The notes under the pieces were generated by a model, which was not told where the DNA came from, made no database searches, and worked only from the letters and a program-made list of their open reading frames with translations. Positions 38,753 through 49,817 of a stretch of 64,000 nucleotides of DNA are shown one piece after another; the stretch's first letter is position 1; every line of letters begins with the position of its first letter. Source of the stretch: Homalodisca vitripennis (lineage: Eukaryota; Arthropoda; Insecta; Hemiptera; Cicadellidae); the NCBI RefSeq assembly GCF_021130785.1, contig NC_060213.1:133686001-133750000 (forward strand), given 5' to 3'. The position numbers were made by a program, and so were the translations under genes.

Positions 38753-38780
38753 TTTCAGAATGGAATATTCCATCATCAGG
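38752..38780 (-). ncRNA. hammerhead-like motif, compact
   Basis: On the minus strand CTGATGA (38779-38773) is followed directly by tggaatattcca, a perfect 12 bp palindrome able to form stem II, then ttct and GAAA (38756-38753). The core boxes are both intact, but extra bases separate stem II from GAAA. Confidence 0.45.
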
Positions 38781-38864
38781 CAACTTCATAAATGACTACA
38801 ACGATAAATTAGCTCTCAATATAAATTATGCAATATACGAAAATAAGTAATGGACTTAACATCA

Positions 38865-39316
38865 AATAAAATAGCCATATTTTTATCATAATAACTAAAA
38901 CTTTATTCATGAAATCAAGACAGGTGTTTGAATGTAATTGTATCTACATTGGGCCAAAAATGTGTTTGAATATTAAGGACCTGACAAGGTATTAATGGAA
39001 TCGTGTGATTTCAGACTGTATGTCTGTCCGTGAGATTTCAAACTTGGTACATAATATATTCCTCTTGTTCCAAAGAAGTCTATTGAAGTCAAAAAGTTAG
39101 GTCCATCCGTCTGTCTTCCGATCTGAGAGGGTCCTTCGGTACCCCGTTATATCTTATTTTTCTTGATATTCACACTGTAACACAGTTTTAGCAGAAGCAA
39201 TGTTGGTAGTAATAGAATTACGTAACGTTGCGCAGTTTGTTTCCATATTTAGATTTGCAAAACTCAGGAGGTCGATATTTGGTGGTTTATATTGAAAAAA
39301 AAAAACTACTGAACTC
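38865..39316 (+). repeat. large dispersed repeat, 5' portion
   Basis: tagccatatttttat, catgaaatcaagacaggtgt, aaggtattaatggaat and the ctgtctgtccg tract correspond in order to 52185-52350 (catgagatcaagagaggtgt, agggtattattgaaat, ctgtctgtctgt). This fixes the left part of a repeat family whose body is the duplicated region that follows. Confidence 0.65.
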
Positions 39317-39439
39317 TTAGTGGTATTATTTACGAGTCATCGTTTAACGTAGAAATGTTTGCTGGAAATAAGTAAAGATCTACGTTTTGTGAACTGGTAT
39401 GTACTCCCAAAATTTAGTCTAAATTAAGTGAAATTAATT

Positions 39440-39484
39440 CCTTTCGGCATGACCCATAGGCTCAATTTTATATCATCTTCAGGT
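39440..39484 (-). ncRNA. hammerhead-like motif in duplicated repeat, unit 1
   Basis: On the minus strand CTGAAGA (39482-39476), then tgatataaaattgagcctat and gggtcatgc, then CGAAA (39446-39442). Pairing atg/cat next to the boxes is short. The same motif is kept in unit 2 at 40577-40621. Confidence 0.38.
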
Positions 39485-39706
39485 GATCTAATATAACAAA
39501 ATTTTCATAGTACACCTACAAAATTTGCATCGTTGTTTTTTACGTATGTTAATAACATTTTAAACTCATGAAAATAGTTATACGCTCCATTTTGGTTTCC
39601 ATTTCTTAAAACTTCAACAAACCTAACCAATATGTGTGAGATATGAAATTGTAATTGATTTGATATGTACCATCAAATAACAACTAAGAATTTTTAAAGA
39701 TCTATT

Positions 39707-39925
39707 TCAGAATTTACGTCTGTTGAGCCCGCGCTTATGAACATCGAGTTGAGTTATATTAATATAAAACGTGTAAAGGAGATGAATGGACCAAAACATA
39801 ATTCTGTAACGGCGGGACTGAGCAGGTCTGTAGTACTGTAGTGTCTCTCTGGTGATGTCAAATTGACATAAACGACACAGTTTTACTGCCATCACAGGTG
39901 CTGCTGCTACGGTTACGTCAAAGGG
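39707..39925 (-). other. conserved core with open frame in dispersed repeat, copy 1
   Basis: On the minus strand an open frame reads DVTVAAAPVMAVKLC, then RLCQFDITRETLQYYRPAQ, SRRYRI and WSIHLLYTFYINIT. The copy at 52610-52870 encodes almost the same peptide, and about 75 bp of DNA (39818-39892 against 52750-52825) is essentially identical while the surroundings are much more diverged. I know no domain with this sequence. It may be a piece of a transposon protein or a structural core of the repeat. Confidence 0.5.
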
Positions 39926-40453
39926 TTCCGATAACGTTCGTAACGGTTACAATCAATAAATATTGTGCTCTTGTGCTGAACTACTGCAGTTATTCTGCCT
40001 TCTATAGCAATACAGGACGTTGTAAACATTATCAAAGCAATACCTTTTTTTGTTAAATACCTCTTAGGAATATATTTCGTTTTTATAATTTATATCATTA
40101 AATAGAATGTGCAGGGGAATTGGCTCTCCTACTCGTTCTCATGAATCTTTGACATTGTCTTCAGTACAAGCGTTTTAAACTAAATGCCTAAGAGCTCGCT
40201 ATGAAACTTTAATTAATACCCTGTTCTGTAAGTGCTTTGGCTGTAAGTAATCCCGTTCATTATGACGTTACAGTGTTTTTAAAGCTACATTGCTTGATTT
40301 TTTTTATAAAAACTGAAATTAAATGAAAATTTTGGGAAATAAGTATTTGGGTTATTTGGATTTTAATTGGATTGTGAAAATTTAGGTTAAAAAACGAATA
40401 TGTAATCCTTTGCGAAGTTAGTACTGGTTAATTTATGGTAAATCTGGGCCGCT

Positions 40454-41455
40454 TTAGTGGTATTATTTACGAATCATCGTTTAACGTAGAAATGTTTGCT
40501 GGAAAAAAGTAACGATCTACGTTTTGTGAACTGGTATGTACTCCCAAAATTTAGTCTAAATTAAGTGAAATTAATTCCTTTCGGCATGACGCATAGGCAC
40601 AATTTTATATAATCTTCAGGTGATCTAATCTAACACAATTTTGATAGTACATCTAAAACATTTGCATCGTTGATTTTTTTACGTATGTTAAGTAACATTG
40701 TAAACTTATGAAAATAGTTTTACGCTCCATTTTGGTTTCCATTAGTTCCAATTTCAACAAACCTAACTGATATTTTGTGAGATATGAAATTTTAATTGAT
40801 TTGATATGTACCAACATCGAGATGAGTTATATTGATATAAAACGTGTAAAGGAGATGAATGGACCAAAAGAGTAATTTGAGAGATGAATTGACATAAACG
40901 ACACAGTTTTACTGCCATCACAGGTGCTGCTGCTACGGTTACGTCAAAAGGTTCCGATAACGTTCGTAACGTTTACTCTCAATAAATATTGTGCTCTTGT
41001 GCTCAACTACTGCAGTTATTCTGCCTTCTATAGCAATACAGGACGTTGTAAACATTATCAAAGCAATACCTTTTTTTGTTAAATACCTTTTAGGAATATA
41101 TTTCGTTTTATAATTGATATCTATAAATAGAATGTGCAGGGGAATTGGCTCTCCTACTCGTTCTCATGAATCTTTGACATTGTCTTCAGTACAAGCGTTT
41201 TAAACTAAATGCCTAAGAGCTCGCTATGAAACCTTAATTAATACCCTGTTCTGTAAGTTTTTTGCCTGTAAGTAATCCCGTTCATTATGACGTTGTAGTG
41301 TTTTTAAAGCTACGTTGCTTGATTTTTTTATTAAAACTTAAATTAAATGAAAATTTTGGGAAATAAATATTTGGATTTAATTTTAATTAGATTGTGAAAA
41401 GTTAGGATAAAAAACGAATATGTAAATCTTTGGCAAGTGAGTACTGGTAAATTTA
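40454..41455 (+). repeat. tandem duplication, unit 2
   Basis: Second copy of the 1137 bp unit, about 1 kb long because of two internal deletions: one after gatatgtacca (40802-40812), joined directly to acatcgag, and one that removes the ctgtaacggcgggactgagc segment and most of the conserved core. The deletions and scattered substitutions show that the duplication is not recent. Confidence 0.9.
40577..40621 (-). ncRNA. hammerhead-like motif in duplicated repeat, unit 2
   Basis: CTGAAGA (40619-40613) and CGAAA (40583-40579) on the minus strand, with the same spacer layout as unit 1. It is kept by duplication, so it is not independent evidence of function. Confidence 0.35.
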
Positions 41456-41578
41456 AATTATTAGGAATGCGGTTCAGGTTAAATTGTTAGGAATGCCTTG
41501 AATTGGTCAGAACTTGTCTTGTGTACTGCAGTTACGTCAGATCTGAGAGGGCTATTGTTCTCAAGTTGGATACGGCTG

Positions 41579-41640
41579 GGCCAATGAGAGAACGCCGCGG
41601 ATGTCCATCAGAAGGGGGGGGAAGGGGAACTATAAAAACC
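41579..41640 (+). promoter_or_regulatory. CCAAT/TATA promoter candidate
   Basis: ccaat (41581-41585), a G-rich tract ggggggggaagggg (about 41614-41627) and tataaaa (41631-41637) are well spaced for an RNA polymerase II promoter. No coding region follows within several hundred bases. A decayed LTR promoter is possible. Confidence 0.3.
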
Positions 41641-43179
41641 GCCAGCTCATAATTTTCTGTGAATTTTATTTTAGACAAACCAGATAATATTTAATAGTTA
41701 AAAATTTTTTAATTAATTTTAGTGAATATTCACTCGGAGCTTACTAATCAAAAAATGTTTTATATCGTCTTCGATGTCTCATTGATAATTTAATTCTTAA
41801 TATTCTGGAATATTAATATCTACAATACAAGTCGTTATAGACATTTAGTCAGACATAGTATGTTTTTACGGTTTTTAGTTTACTTTCAACGAAATATCAA
41901 GAAGTAATAGAGCTGTGATAAAGATTCGGTGTTTAAGAGTATGATAAAAATTAATCAATTTCATACTAACTTTATGTCACACTAAGGTTCCGAAAACGGT
42001 TATATACGGTTTTAAACGTCCCAAATGTAATCCGCAGAATCTTATTTACCCAATGATAATTTTCTAACGAACTTTTATTATAGTAAAAAACTATTAAAAT
42101 AGTGATGGTTTACTTCCTGCCGATCATGCTAGCTAGCCTCCATTCATTAGTTATCAGGAAGTTTTGTTAAGTAGTAATAAATGAAAAGCTTTTCATGCAC
42201 ATTAAATGCGTTTGTGCATGACTATTTATGGATGAAACTCTATTTTAGCTCCATATATAACATTAGCATTTGATGTTTGTTGCTGTGTTGAAATTGCTGT
42301 TTGTTCGTTATAAATAAACAATTTTAAATATGAAAAGGGTTTAGAGAGGAGGCATCAGATATACTCCAAAATCCTTTCATTACCAAGAGTTTTCAGATTG
42401 AACTGTCCAGGAAATATGATTTATTAACTGGAAAAATTCAAGAGGGTGACTGAAGAAGTGGAGGCTGGCTCTGTACCAGCCTCTGTAGTCAAAGCTGTCA
42501 GGCGGGGAGTGGCATAACCTTATTTCTAGGATAGCATCAGCCCTTAGCGAAGCAAACCAACTCCAACAGTCACCTCCTGCAGTAGACTAGATCTATCGAA
42601 TTACCTTTCCACCCCAGAATCTCGAAATTTGTGGCTATTGATGTCCCGCTCCTGGACATCCATATGATTGCCCGGATTTAAGTGACACATTTTTTGCTGT
42701 GCTCTGGGTAGGTTCAACTAGCTGGTGTAGGCCAGCAAGTCTCTCTACTGGTGGATATGATACATGTACAACCCAGAAACTGTATTTGTGACAGTTTTTG
42801 GGTTGAAGTCAATGTTCTCTAATAATTTAATCGGTATATGTGAAACTATAGCAAATTTTCTTTAGTGTTAATAATAACAAAATATGTTTAACAATAAATA
42901 AAAATTCATAACTTTAAAAATGTTAACATTATTACTCCCGCAAAAACCAGACACTGTCTTTCTAGCAGTTGTTGGGCTGAAGTAAATTTTCTCTAATAAT
43001 CTCCTCGTTATGTCAAACTACGGAAATTTTTATTTATATAAAAAATTAAATATTAATTTTCTAAATACGATAGCACAAAATATTCTTAACAATACACAAA
43101 CATTCATAGGTTTCAACATTTAAGCATTATTAACCCCGTCAAAACCAATCACACTTTGATCCTCAAAATCTATTTTCAT
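41641..43179. other. no gene seen
   Basis: AT-rich up to 42400, then a GC-richer stretch (42430-42790) without a recognisable product. 42770-43010 contains two related halves (cagaaactgtatttgtgaca...gttgaagtcaatgttctcta against gttgggctgaagtaaatttt), suggesting a degenerate local duplication. Confidence 0.4.
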
Positions 43180-43500
43180 TGCCAGAAAAAGCTTGCAAAT
43201 GCATAATTCTGTCCGTAGATGATTAATTTAAAGACATTACATGGATACTCAATACAATATTTCTTGTAAACTGTTCAATACACAAGGCGGTATTGGTTTA
43301 ACGCTATAGTGCTGTTTGAATGCCCGGAAGTTAATTAAATTGTTACTTTTATCAGTTTGTCACTTTAACGACCAGCTGGGTCCAGGAATTGGCAATAATG
43401 CTTTATTAACACAGACGTACTTAAGGCCAACATTTTTCTTTTGCCATCAAATATCCCAATACTGTTTGACTATCTAATAATTCAATGGTTCTTTGTATAA
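43180..43500 (+). repeat. large dispersed repeat, 3' portion, copy 1
   Basis: gcgctgtttgaatg-like text, ccggaagttaattaaat, then gtttgtcactttaacgacca and gctgggtccaggaatt recur at 53465-53545. Together with the neighbouring matches to 53340-53650 this is about 300 bp of shared sequence in the same orientation. Confidence 0.8.
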
Positions 43501-44109
43501 AGCGTATTATTAACAATGGATAACTTTGAATAATAGTAGCATTTCTGACACTTTCCGTAGTTATGTGACAAAATGTATATAATCACGTATAGAGGACTGA
43601 AATCTATGTACTCTCTCCTCCAGGAGTCAACATTGTAAGTAAAAAAAAAAAAAACTAAAAGGTGCAGCAATGGGTTGCCAGTCAAAGCTTTAAGTGATAC
43701 ATGACAGTTACACTAAAAACATGAATTTCAAACTGGTGAGAATAAACACCTTTTAGTGTTTTACTATTGCTTTAATCCTTGACAGAGAAAAGGTTTCTTA
43801 GTATATCTTCTCGCAACACATTTAAATGTTCGATCAATACGTTTATTTTCATACGAATGTTCAAATAATAAAAGTATCCATGAGTTAGGAGGGGAATACA
43901 ACGAAATAGTGTGTTGAAATCAAACATTGTAACCGATTTTTAGCTTTACTGTATTATTTTTTCATTTTACTTTTTTAATAAAAAAAAGTCGCAAGTCACA
44001 TTGGAATCACATTCGATTTTATGTAGTTTTTAAAACGTTTGTTTATCCTGCTACTTTCAAGCTGTCATCATAGTTACCCATTTAAGATATATGTGAAACT
44101 ATTCACTAA
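43501..44109. other. no gene seen; one weak dispersed repeat
   Basis: 43865-43985 (aataataaaagtatccatga, gttaggaggggaatacaac) is the partner of the repeat at 5955-6100. The minus frame at 43482-43685 has no domain. Confidence 0.45.
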
Positions 44110-44285
44110 CGCTCAGCAAAATCCCCATGGTGTGATATTTACCGTCATCGAATTCAGTGGTACTCATAAAGAAAAAAAGCTTCCCAATTTCAAATCCAGT
44201 CAGTTCATTCTTAAGGTATTGTGGGGACAGACAGACACACATAAATTAAATTTTTCTACTCTCGCGAGATATAGGCTACTCTAAA
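44110..44285 (-). repeat. short interspersed repeat bounded by GAGCG motifs, copy 3
   Basis: On the minus strand: aaaatttaatttatgtgtgt then ctgtctgtcccc, and at the far end caccatggggattttgctga followed by gcgttagtg. Both ends match the copy at 46636-46845. The plus-strand frame 44039-44284 is an accident of this repeat. Confidence 0.72.
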
Positions 44286-46635
44286 GTACAGCCAATATAA
44301 GGTATCATTAGTAAGATGAATTATTGTCGAAAAGGACTTCCTCCAGAAGAACAATATCGGTAAGAAATAGATTACATGCGACCAGTACTTATTTTATTTG
44401 GTTCATTTGAGAGGAAATCATTTTTATTTTTGCTATTATTGATACAAACAACGTTTATTTTAAAAATACTCATTTAACCATCGCGCTTAAATTTTTATAA
44501 CTTTTAGTCTTAGACCGTCAACCAATATATACATAATTGATAGAGACTTGGATAGTTCTAGGCTCTAAGACCGATATAAAATTCGAATATAAAAATGTTC
44601 TTCTTGTATAAACATGATTATTACAGAATAGGAATTTCGCCTTTCAAGTTATTCAAATTCGACTGTACTAAGGGATATGACGGTCATGATTTAAAACTAG
44701 AAAGATTACATTTGGAACATCCGTAATAATCACGATTGAAATCATAATAGAGACCCATAAATTAGTCTAGCGTAAATGAAAATTGGCTTATATAAACTGT
44801 GATCGAGGTCCATTACGTAGAGAACCACTAATAAGTTACATTTGTAGAGAACCACAACTAGTAAATGTGTTGCAATGTTGATTAAACCACACCGTAACTC
44901 TCCAGCTCTCAATAACAGTGTAATATTGTAACAGTTTAACAATAATGTTTTAGGCCTACAGTACACGTAAACTCAGTATAATGTTCGATCTGAGTTGATT
45001 TAATTGAGGCTTGAAACAATTAAATGTTTTTTAGTGACAATAAATTATCGAACCTTTACTACAGGGTTAATAAAAGTCAGGAGATCCCTGTTAATATTAT
45101 AACGGCTAATACTAGAAGAACTAAACTCTGCACACCTTTATGTCATGTTGTGAAGTACTTTTTGGGCATAATTCAAAATTCTTCTTTCAAAATCTCAAAA
45201 TGTGGATTTTCGGGCAACTCAAATATATAATATAATAAGACCAATCTAATGATTCCTAATTGTAAAGGTCCTGATAAAAGATAACTAATAACACAAACGT
45301 GAGGTCTGTATGTCAACCTAGAAAAAAGTCGCGGTAAATTGGAAATTTTAGATGTCAGATATTACTAATTACAGCCTTAACATAAGTAGCATTTTAGAGC
45401 AGTTGAAACGTTTAAATCTTAATCACCTTTTAGTGACTTCTCATTTTCAAGGTATTCTTAAAAGGTTCCTTCTTATTCATAAATGAAAGCATTAATGCTA
45501 CAAATGAAGGAAAAGAAAAGACATCTCAAACAATTTTGTATCATTGCTCTGAATTATTGTGGTGGTTAGGTTTTCGGCTCTCATTCCTTATCAGCATAAC
45601 GTTATCTAAGAAATGTTCAAATTGATTCCCCTGAGTGACTTGACAATGCGCCAGTGTAAACATGTGACACAACTCGCTGCAATGTTTGATGAGGGATCCC
45701 TTGTATTTCCTGATCAATTCAATTTCTCAGATCATCAATATCTTATGGCTTTGATTTGTATAGAATCTGCAACAACCCCATATGATTTAGTCGAGTGGTA
45801 AAAGGTCCAGTGGTTTGGCAGGCCTCCCAATGAACCCACATCTACCTATTTATCGATTTCTAAAAACATTATCTAAGTAATAGCGGACTTGTCGGCTATA
45901 ATGTGGAGGATGTGCCGGCTACGTCTTGTTGGAACCTAACTTGTTCAAACCCGATTTCCCTGTACAATTATAGTATTGCATGCGAAGGTGGAAGCTTAAC
46001 ACATAGATAAACATCACCACCACCAACGTCACGATTACCAGAGCCTCTTTGCCCGAGTCTATTCCACGAGTTGATTGGTATAACACTGCCAAACATTTAG
46101 CTGAAATTAACTATGATCAAATAACTTTGATGTAACCTTGATATTTGGGTTTTATCACACAATTATTTTTACTCCCCTCACATCTCGTAAAGTGTAATGG
46201 TTTACCAGACATATTTTTTACCAGACAGGGTTTTAACAAATATTTTATAATTCTGGTTAGTTTTTTAGGGGCTATTTGGCTAATGAATAGAAACTGTGGA
46301 CCGCTTATGAATTATGGTACGCCATAAACTTTGTGAATGGGTTAATAGTAATAATTGAATATCGCACAAGCTTTGTGAATTACACCGTTGACAATGATGA
46401 GGTGATATTGATATACAATCAATGTGTGCCTGTGATAACGAAGATTAATGACGAGGAATTAAGAGAACAGTTTTAATACATCCAATTCCACTTATCATTA
46501 CAAGGATTTTGGTGATGTATGCAAAAACAGCCTTTCCTAGCATGAAATATGGACTTAACTAGCGTTTAGGGGTATTGTACGGAATATAATGTAGGATCAA
46601 GGAAGTTTTATATTTTTCTTTTTTGTCATTTTATT
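44286..46635. other. no gene seen
   Basis: AT-rich. Frames at 44742-44966, 45024-45230, 45613-45801 and 46145-46327 were inspected, and none shows a domain or splice pattern I would defend. Confidence 0.45.
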
Positions 46636-46845
46636 TTTAGGGCCGAGCGTTAGCAAGGCTTTGATTTAAGGGGTGGAAAATTTAACTTATGTGTGTCTGT
46701 CTATCTGTCTGACTCTCCGGACGATATCTTAAAAACGACATGCGGAGTTGACATTTTCACGAAGTTTCATTTTTAGACAAGCAACGTTGGGTTTGATCAT
46801 GGGGTATGACACTCCATGGGATTTGGCTGAGCGTTAGCGCATATT
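46636..46845 (+). repeat. short interspersed repeat bounded by GAGCG motifs, best copy
   Basis: About 205 bp starting gggccgagcgttagcaaggc and ending ccatgggatttggctgagcg followed by ttagcg, so the same gagcgttagc word stands in direct orientation at both borders. Inside are aaaatttaacttatgtgtgt, ctgtctatctgtctgac and gacaagcaacgttgggttt. Copies at 22495 (plus), 44110 and 26256 (minus) share borders and internal blocks. No coding capacity and no tRNA-like boxes, so it is not a standard SINE. Confidence 0.75.
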
Positions 46846-49610
46846 TTTTTGTTTTGTCTTATTGGTAACTAGAATCGCAATTAGAAATTATAGAAAAAAT
46901 ATACATTGGTAAACAAACTAAATACAATCATATGAGAACTTTAGGTCTGACATTTAAATTCAAAGACTAAAAATAAAAACTATAGAGTGGAAAGTCAATG
47001 TTAAAAGCAGGTGACAATATTTTACTTCAGCGCATTCTCGCTTTGTAGTACCTTCCCTAGCGCACCGGAAATGGTATTACTACATTTACTACAATATTGA
47101 AATAAACATTCAAATGTACATTGTGACAGAACATAGAAAAGAATAAGTTCTATAATGGTAAATGGCAAAAACTTCTTTACCAAATGGTTGTATTTCAGTC
47201 TTTCTTTTTGTAAGACATTTTAAGTAGGAAATTATTTACGGCCTTGAAAATTTGCAAGCAGCATCATCAAAATCTATTAAGATATACGCAGCTTACTCCT
47301 ACTTTGTTTTTAAAAACAGCGATGCAATTGTTTGCTAGATACATGAAGTTTCCTTGATAACATTTCCAAATTCAGTGTTCCACTTTCGAACATTTGGATA
47401 TTAAATTTATGGGTGTGTTCGAGATCCAACTATACAGTGAAACGGTTTAAGCACCAAATGTTTATTGATAATGTACCGATATTTAATAATATTATAGAAA
47501 ATTTCAGCAGCTTTTCAAATAGATATTACCGTGTTCCCAGAGAAGGCTATAAGAAAAAAGATAAACATAAAATAGAAGAAAGAGTAATAAACATAGCTTG
47601 TAGCTGTTAAACTGTGAAGAACGTGCATGTCTCGCTCACTGGCTTCGTAGCGATCGTCGGATGAAAATATTTGTAGTGATATTTTACACCTTTATTTATA
47701 AATAAGATTAATGTTTTAAAAATTACATGTTAAAGACATTACAACTAGCATAATATCGAGTTCTCCCAGCTGTAAATAAAGTACATATTTGGAGAGGAGT
47801 AGGAGGGCGTTCTGTTTCTATATTTTAATTTTGTCTGTTTAAAAAAAGTGGAATACTGTATACATCAATGTATAATTTCCAGAATATTCTAATGTACTCC
47901 GTCGTTAAATCTTAAGTTGTATTATCTCGAAAGCGGAGATGCTGAAAAATTTATATATGTGTGATTATAACCTCCTCAAAAGAGTTATTGAAATGTACAA
48001 GCCTTCCAGTTTTAGTTATTTATTAAAATATTAAAATATTGCAACATTATTATGAAAACGTTATTTATATATTATTATGCACAATCAATATATTTAGCTG
48101 AAAATAGTTTACATATCTGTTATTAGACAATATTTATTTGCTTCCGTTAAGGATAACAGTAATATCATGTTTATATTTATTTTTACTCTGTTAAAATACT
48201 TGTATATAACAATATTTTTATAACAGTAACACTTTTCATCCTTGCGAGATATCAAATTATTTTAAAATCAAATGTAAACTTAAAATGGTTAGAGAGTATA
48301 CATAGAATTTTACATTAGATCCGTCTTACATGAAGAGCTAGAACAAATGTTCGAATAAACGCGAAATACAAAATTCGATGAAGATAAAATATATGTTATG
48401 GATGTTATCGTTCTCACAGACCTAAGCTACTAAAGATAAGGAAGGGATACGAAATTTAGGGTAAACCAGACAATTATTGGCACTGCTACATTAGTTTTCA
48501 CCCCGTGGGGATTTTCAGTTTTATAAAATTTAGGTTGGCCAAACTGTTGCTCTGCTAGGTTGCTGTAATACCAATAGAGTTTGCCATGTAGTCTTAGTGG
48601 TTCTCAGCTTTAAGTTTATTATATGTTATGTGAGCTGTTATATAATACTAAAAGGTATGTAAAAATTCAGCTTATTTCCTTAATAAATTCTTAGTAAAAT
48701 TAATATTGGAATATTACAAAATCTATCTTAGCTAAAACAGCACACAATTGATGTTAATTATTTAAGTTACCCTTCTATGTTGAGGTAATGTAGATTTAGT
48801 CAGGACCTATGTCTTAACAAAACTAGAACATTTCATAAAAAAAGGAAAACAATGAGGGCAGTATAAACATACATTGTATTCGTAAATAATTATAATGTAA
48901 TATAACTCTAATTCGTATAAATATACATAATACAGAAAAACGTTTCTTTCTGCTAATGTTACCAGTATTTCAGAAGAATATGTTGGCAATTATTCTAGAT
49001 TGGATCTAGAATCAAAACTTTAATCCAGGATGTTTGTTACACAGTCAATACATACATCAGTGACACGATAAAGTGGTCGTTGGCAAGAGAGATCATTTCC
49101 GAGAGGACCATGCACTCGCTTTGCAAACTTAATTGCACTGGCACATAGACTTATCTTGATTGGACATGTTTGAACACGCAAGCCTGATTGATTGTCACCT
49201 TGTGTACATAAAGCACAAACCTAACAAGTTCAAACAGTGCAGTTAATAAGTTTTTTCATATAATTAGGAATTAAATATAAGACACCGTAAAAGCGTATAT
49301 AAACTCTAAACTACATTAATGATGGTAGTTTCTTATAAATTAAATGCTAAATACAAATTATGTACATTTTTGTTGAATGTGAAGAGAAATAGAAACGTAT
49401 ACTAGTCACTGTACAATAATTCAAGAAGCTGATACCAACATTTATCATTTATGGTTAGAATTGTAAATTTAAATTTGATCTACATGAACACAAACATTAG
49501 AGTAGGCAATTTAGGCTGCCACATAGGCTAGAACTATAAAAGGTGATAAAAGCAGGGAGTGAGAATGTTTCATATGAAGAGGTGTTTTAAACTTCCATTA
49601 ACGGACGGAT
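46846..49610. other. no gene seen; possible Penelope-like scrap
   Basis: On the minus strand 47270-47200 reads tgatgatgctgcttgc, then cgtaaataatttcc and aaaatgtctta, loosely like the Penelope-like 3' region at 12324-12397. The plus frame 47413-47610 ends KKDKHKIEERVINIACSC, which vaguely recalls the linker before a Penelope GIY-YIG motif but stops there. Evidence is weak. The rest is AT-rich without signals. Confidence 0.3.
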
Positions 49611-49800
49611 AGAGATAATGGTCTAAGCGTACAGCCCAGCAGAGATAATGGTCTAAGCTTACAGCCCAGCAGAGATAATGGTCTAAGCGTACAGCCCAGC
49701 AGAGATAATGGTCTAAGCAGCAGCGTACAGCCCAGCAGAGATAATGGTCTAAGCGTACAGCCCAGCAGAGATAATGGTCTAAGCGTACAGCCCAGCAGAG
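49611..49800. repeat. 30 bp tandem array, 6 copies
   Basis: Unit agagataatggtctaagcgt followed by acagcccagc starts at 49611, 49641, 49671, 49701, 49737 and 49767. One unit has a 6 bp insertion (agcagc). Because the period is a multiple of three, the minus strand stays open and encodes LDHYLCWAVR repeats, which I regard as incidental. A short hairpin (gagcaatg-ct-cattgctc, 49800-49817) closes the array. Confidence 0.95.
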
Positions 49801-49817
49801 AGCAATGCTCATTGCTC

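Larger units (their letters stand above)
39317..40453 (+). repeat. tandem duplication, unit 1 (1137 bp)
   Basis: ttagtggtattatttacg at 39317 recurs at 40454, and the next roughly 1 kb matches closely between the two units (for example cttttgtgaactggtatgta in both). Unit 1 keeps about 120 bp that unit 2 has lost. It contains the conserved core at 39700-39925 and the minus-strand hammerhead-like motif at 39440-39484. Confidence 0.9.
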
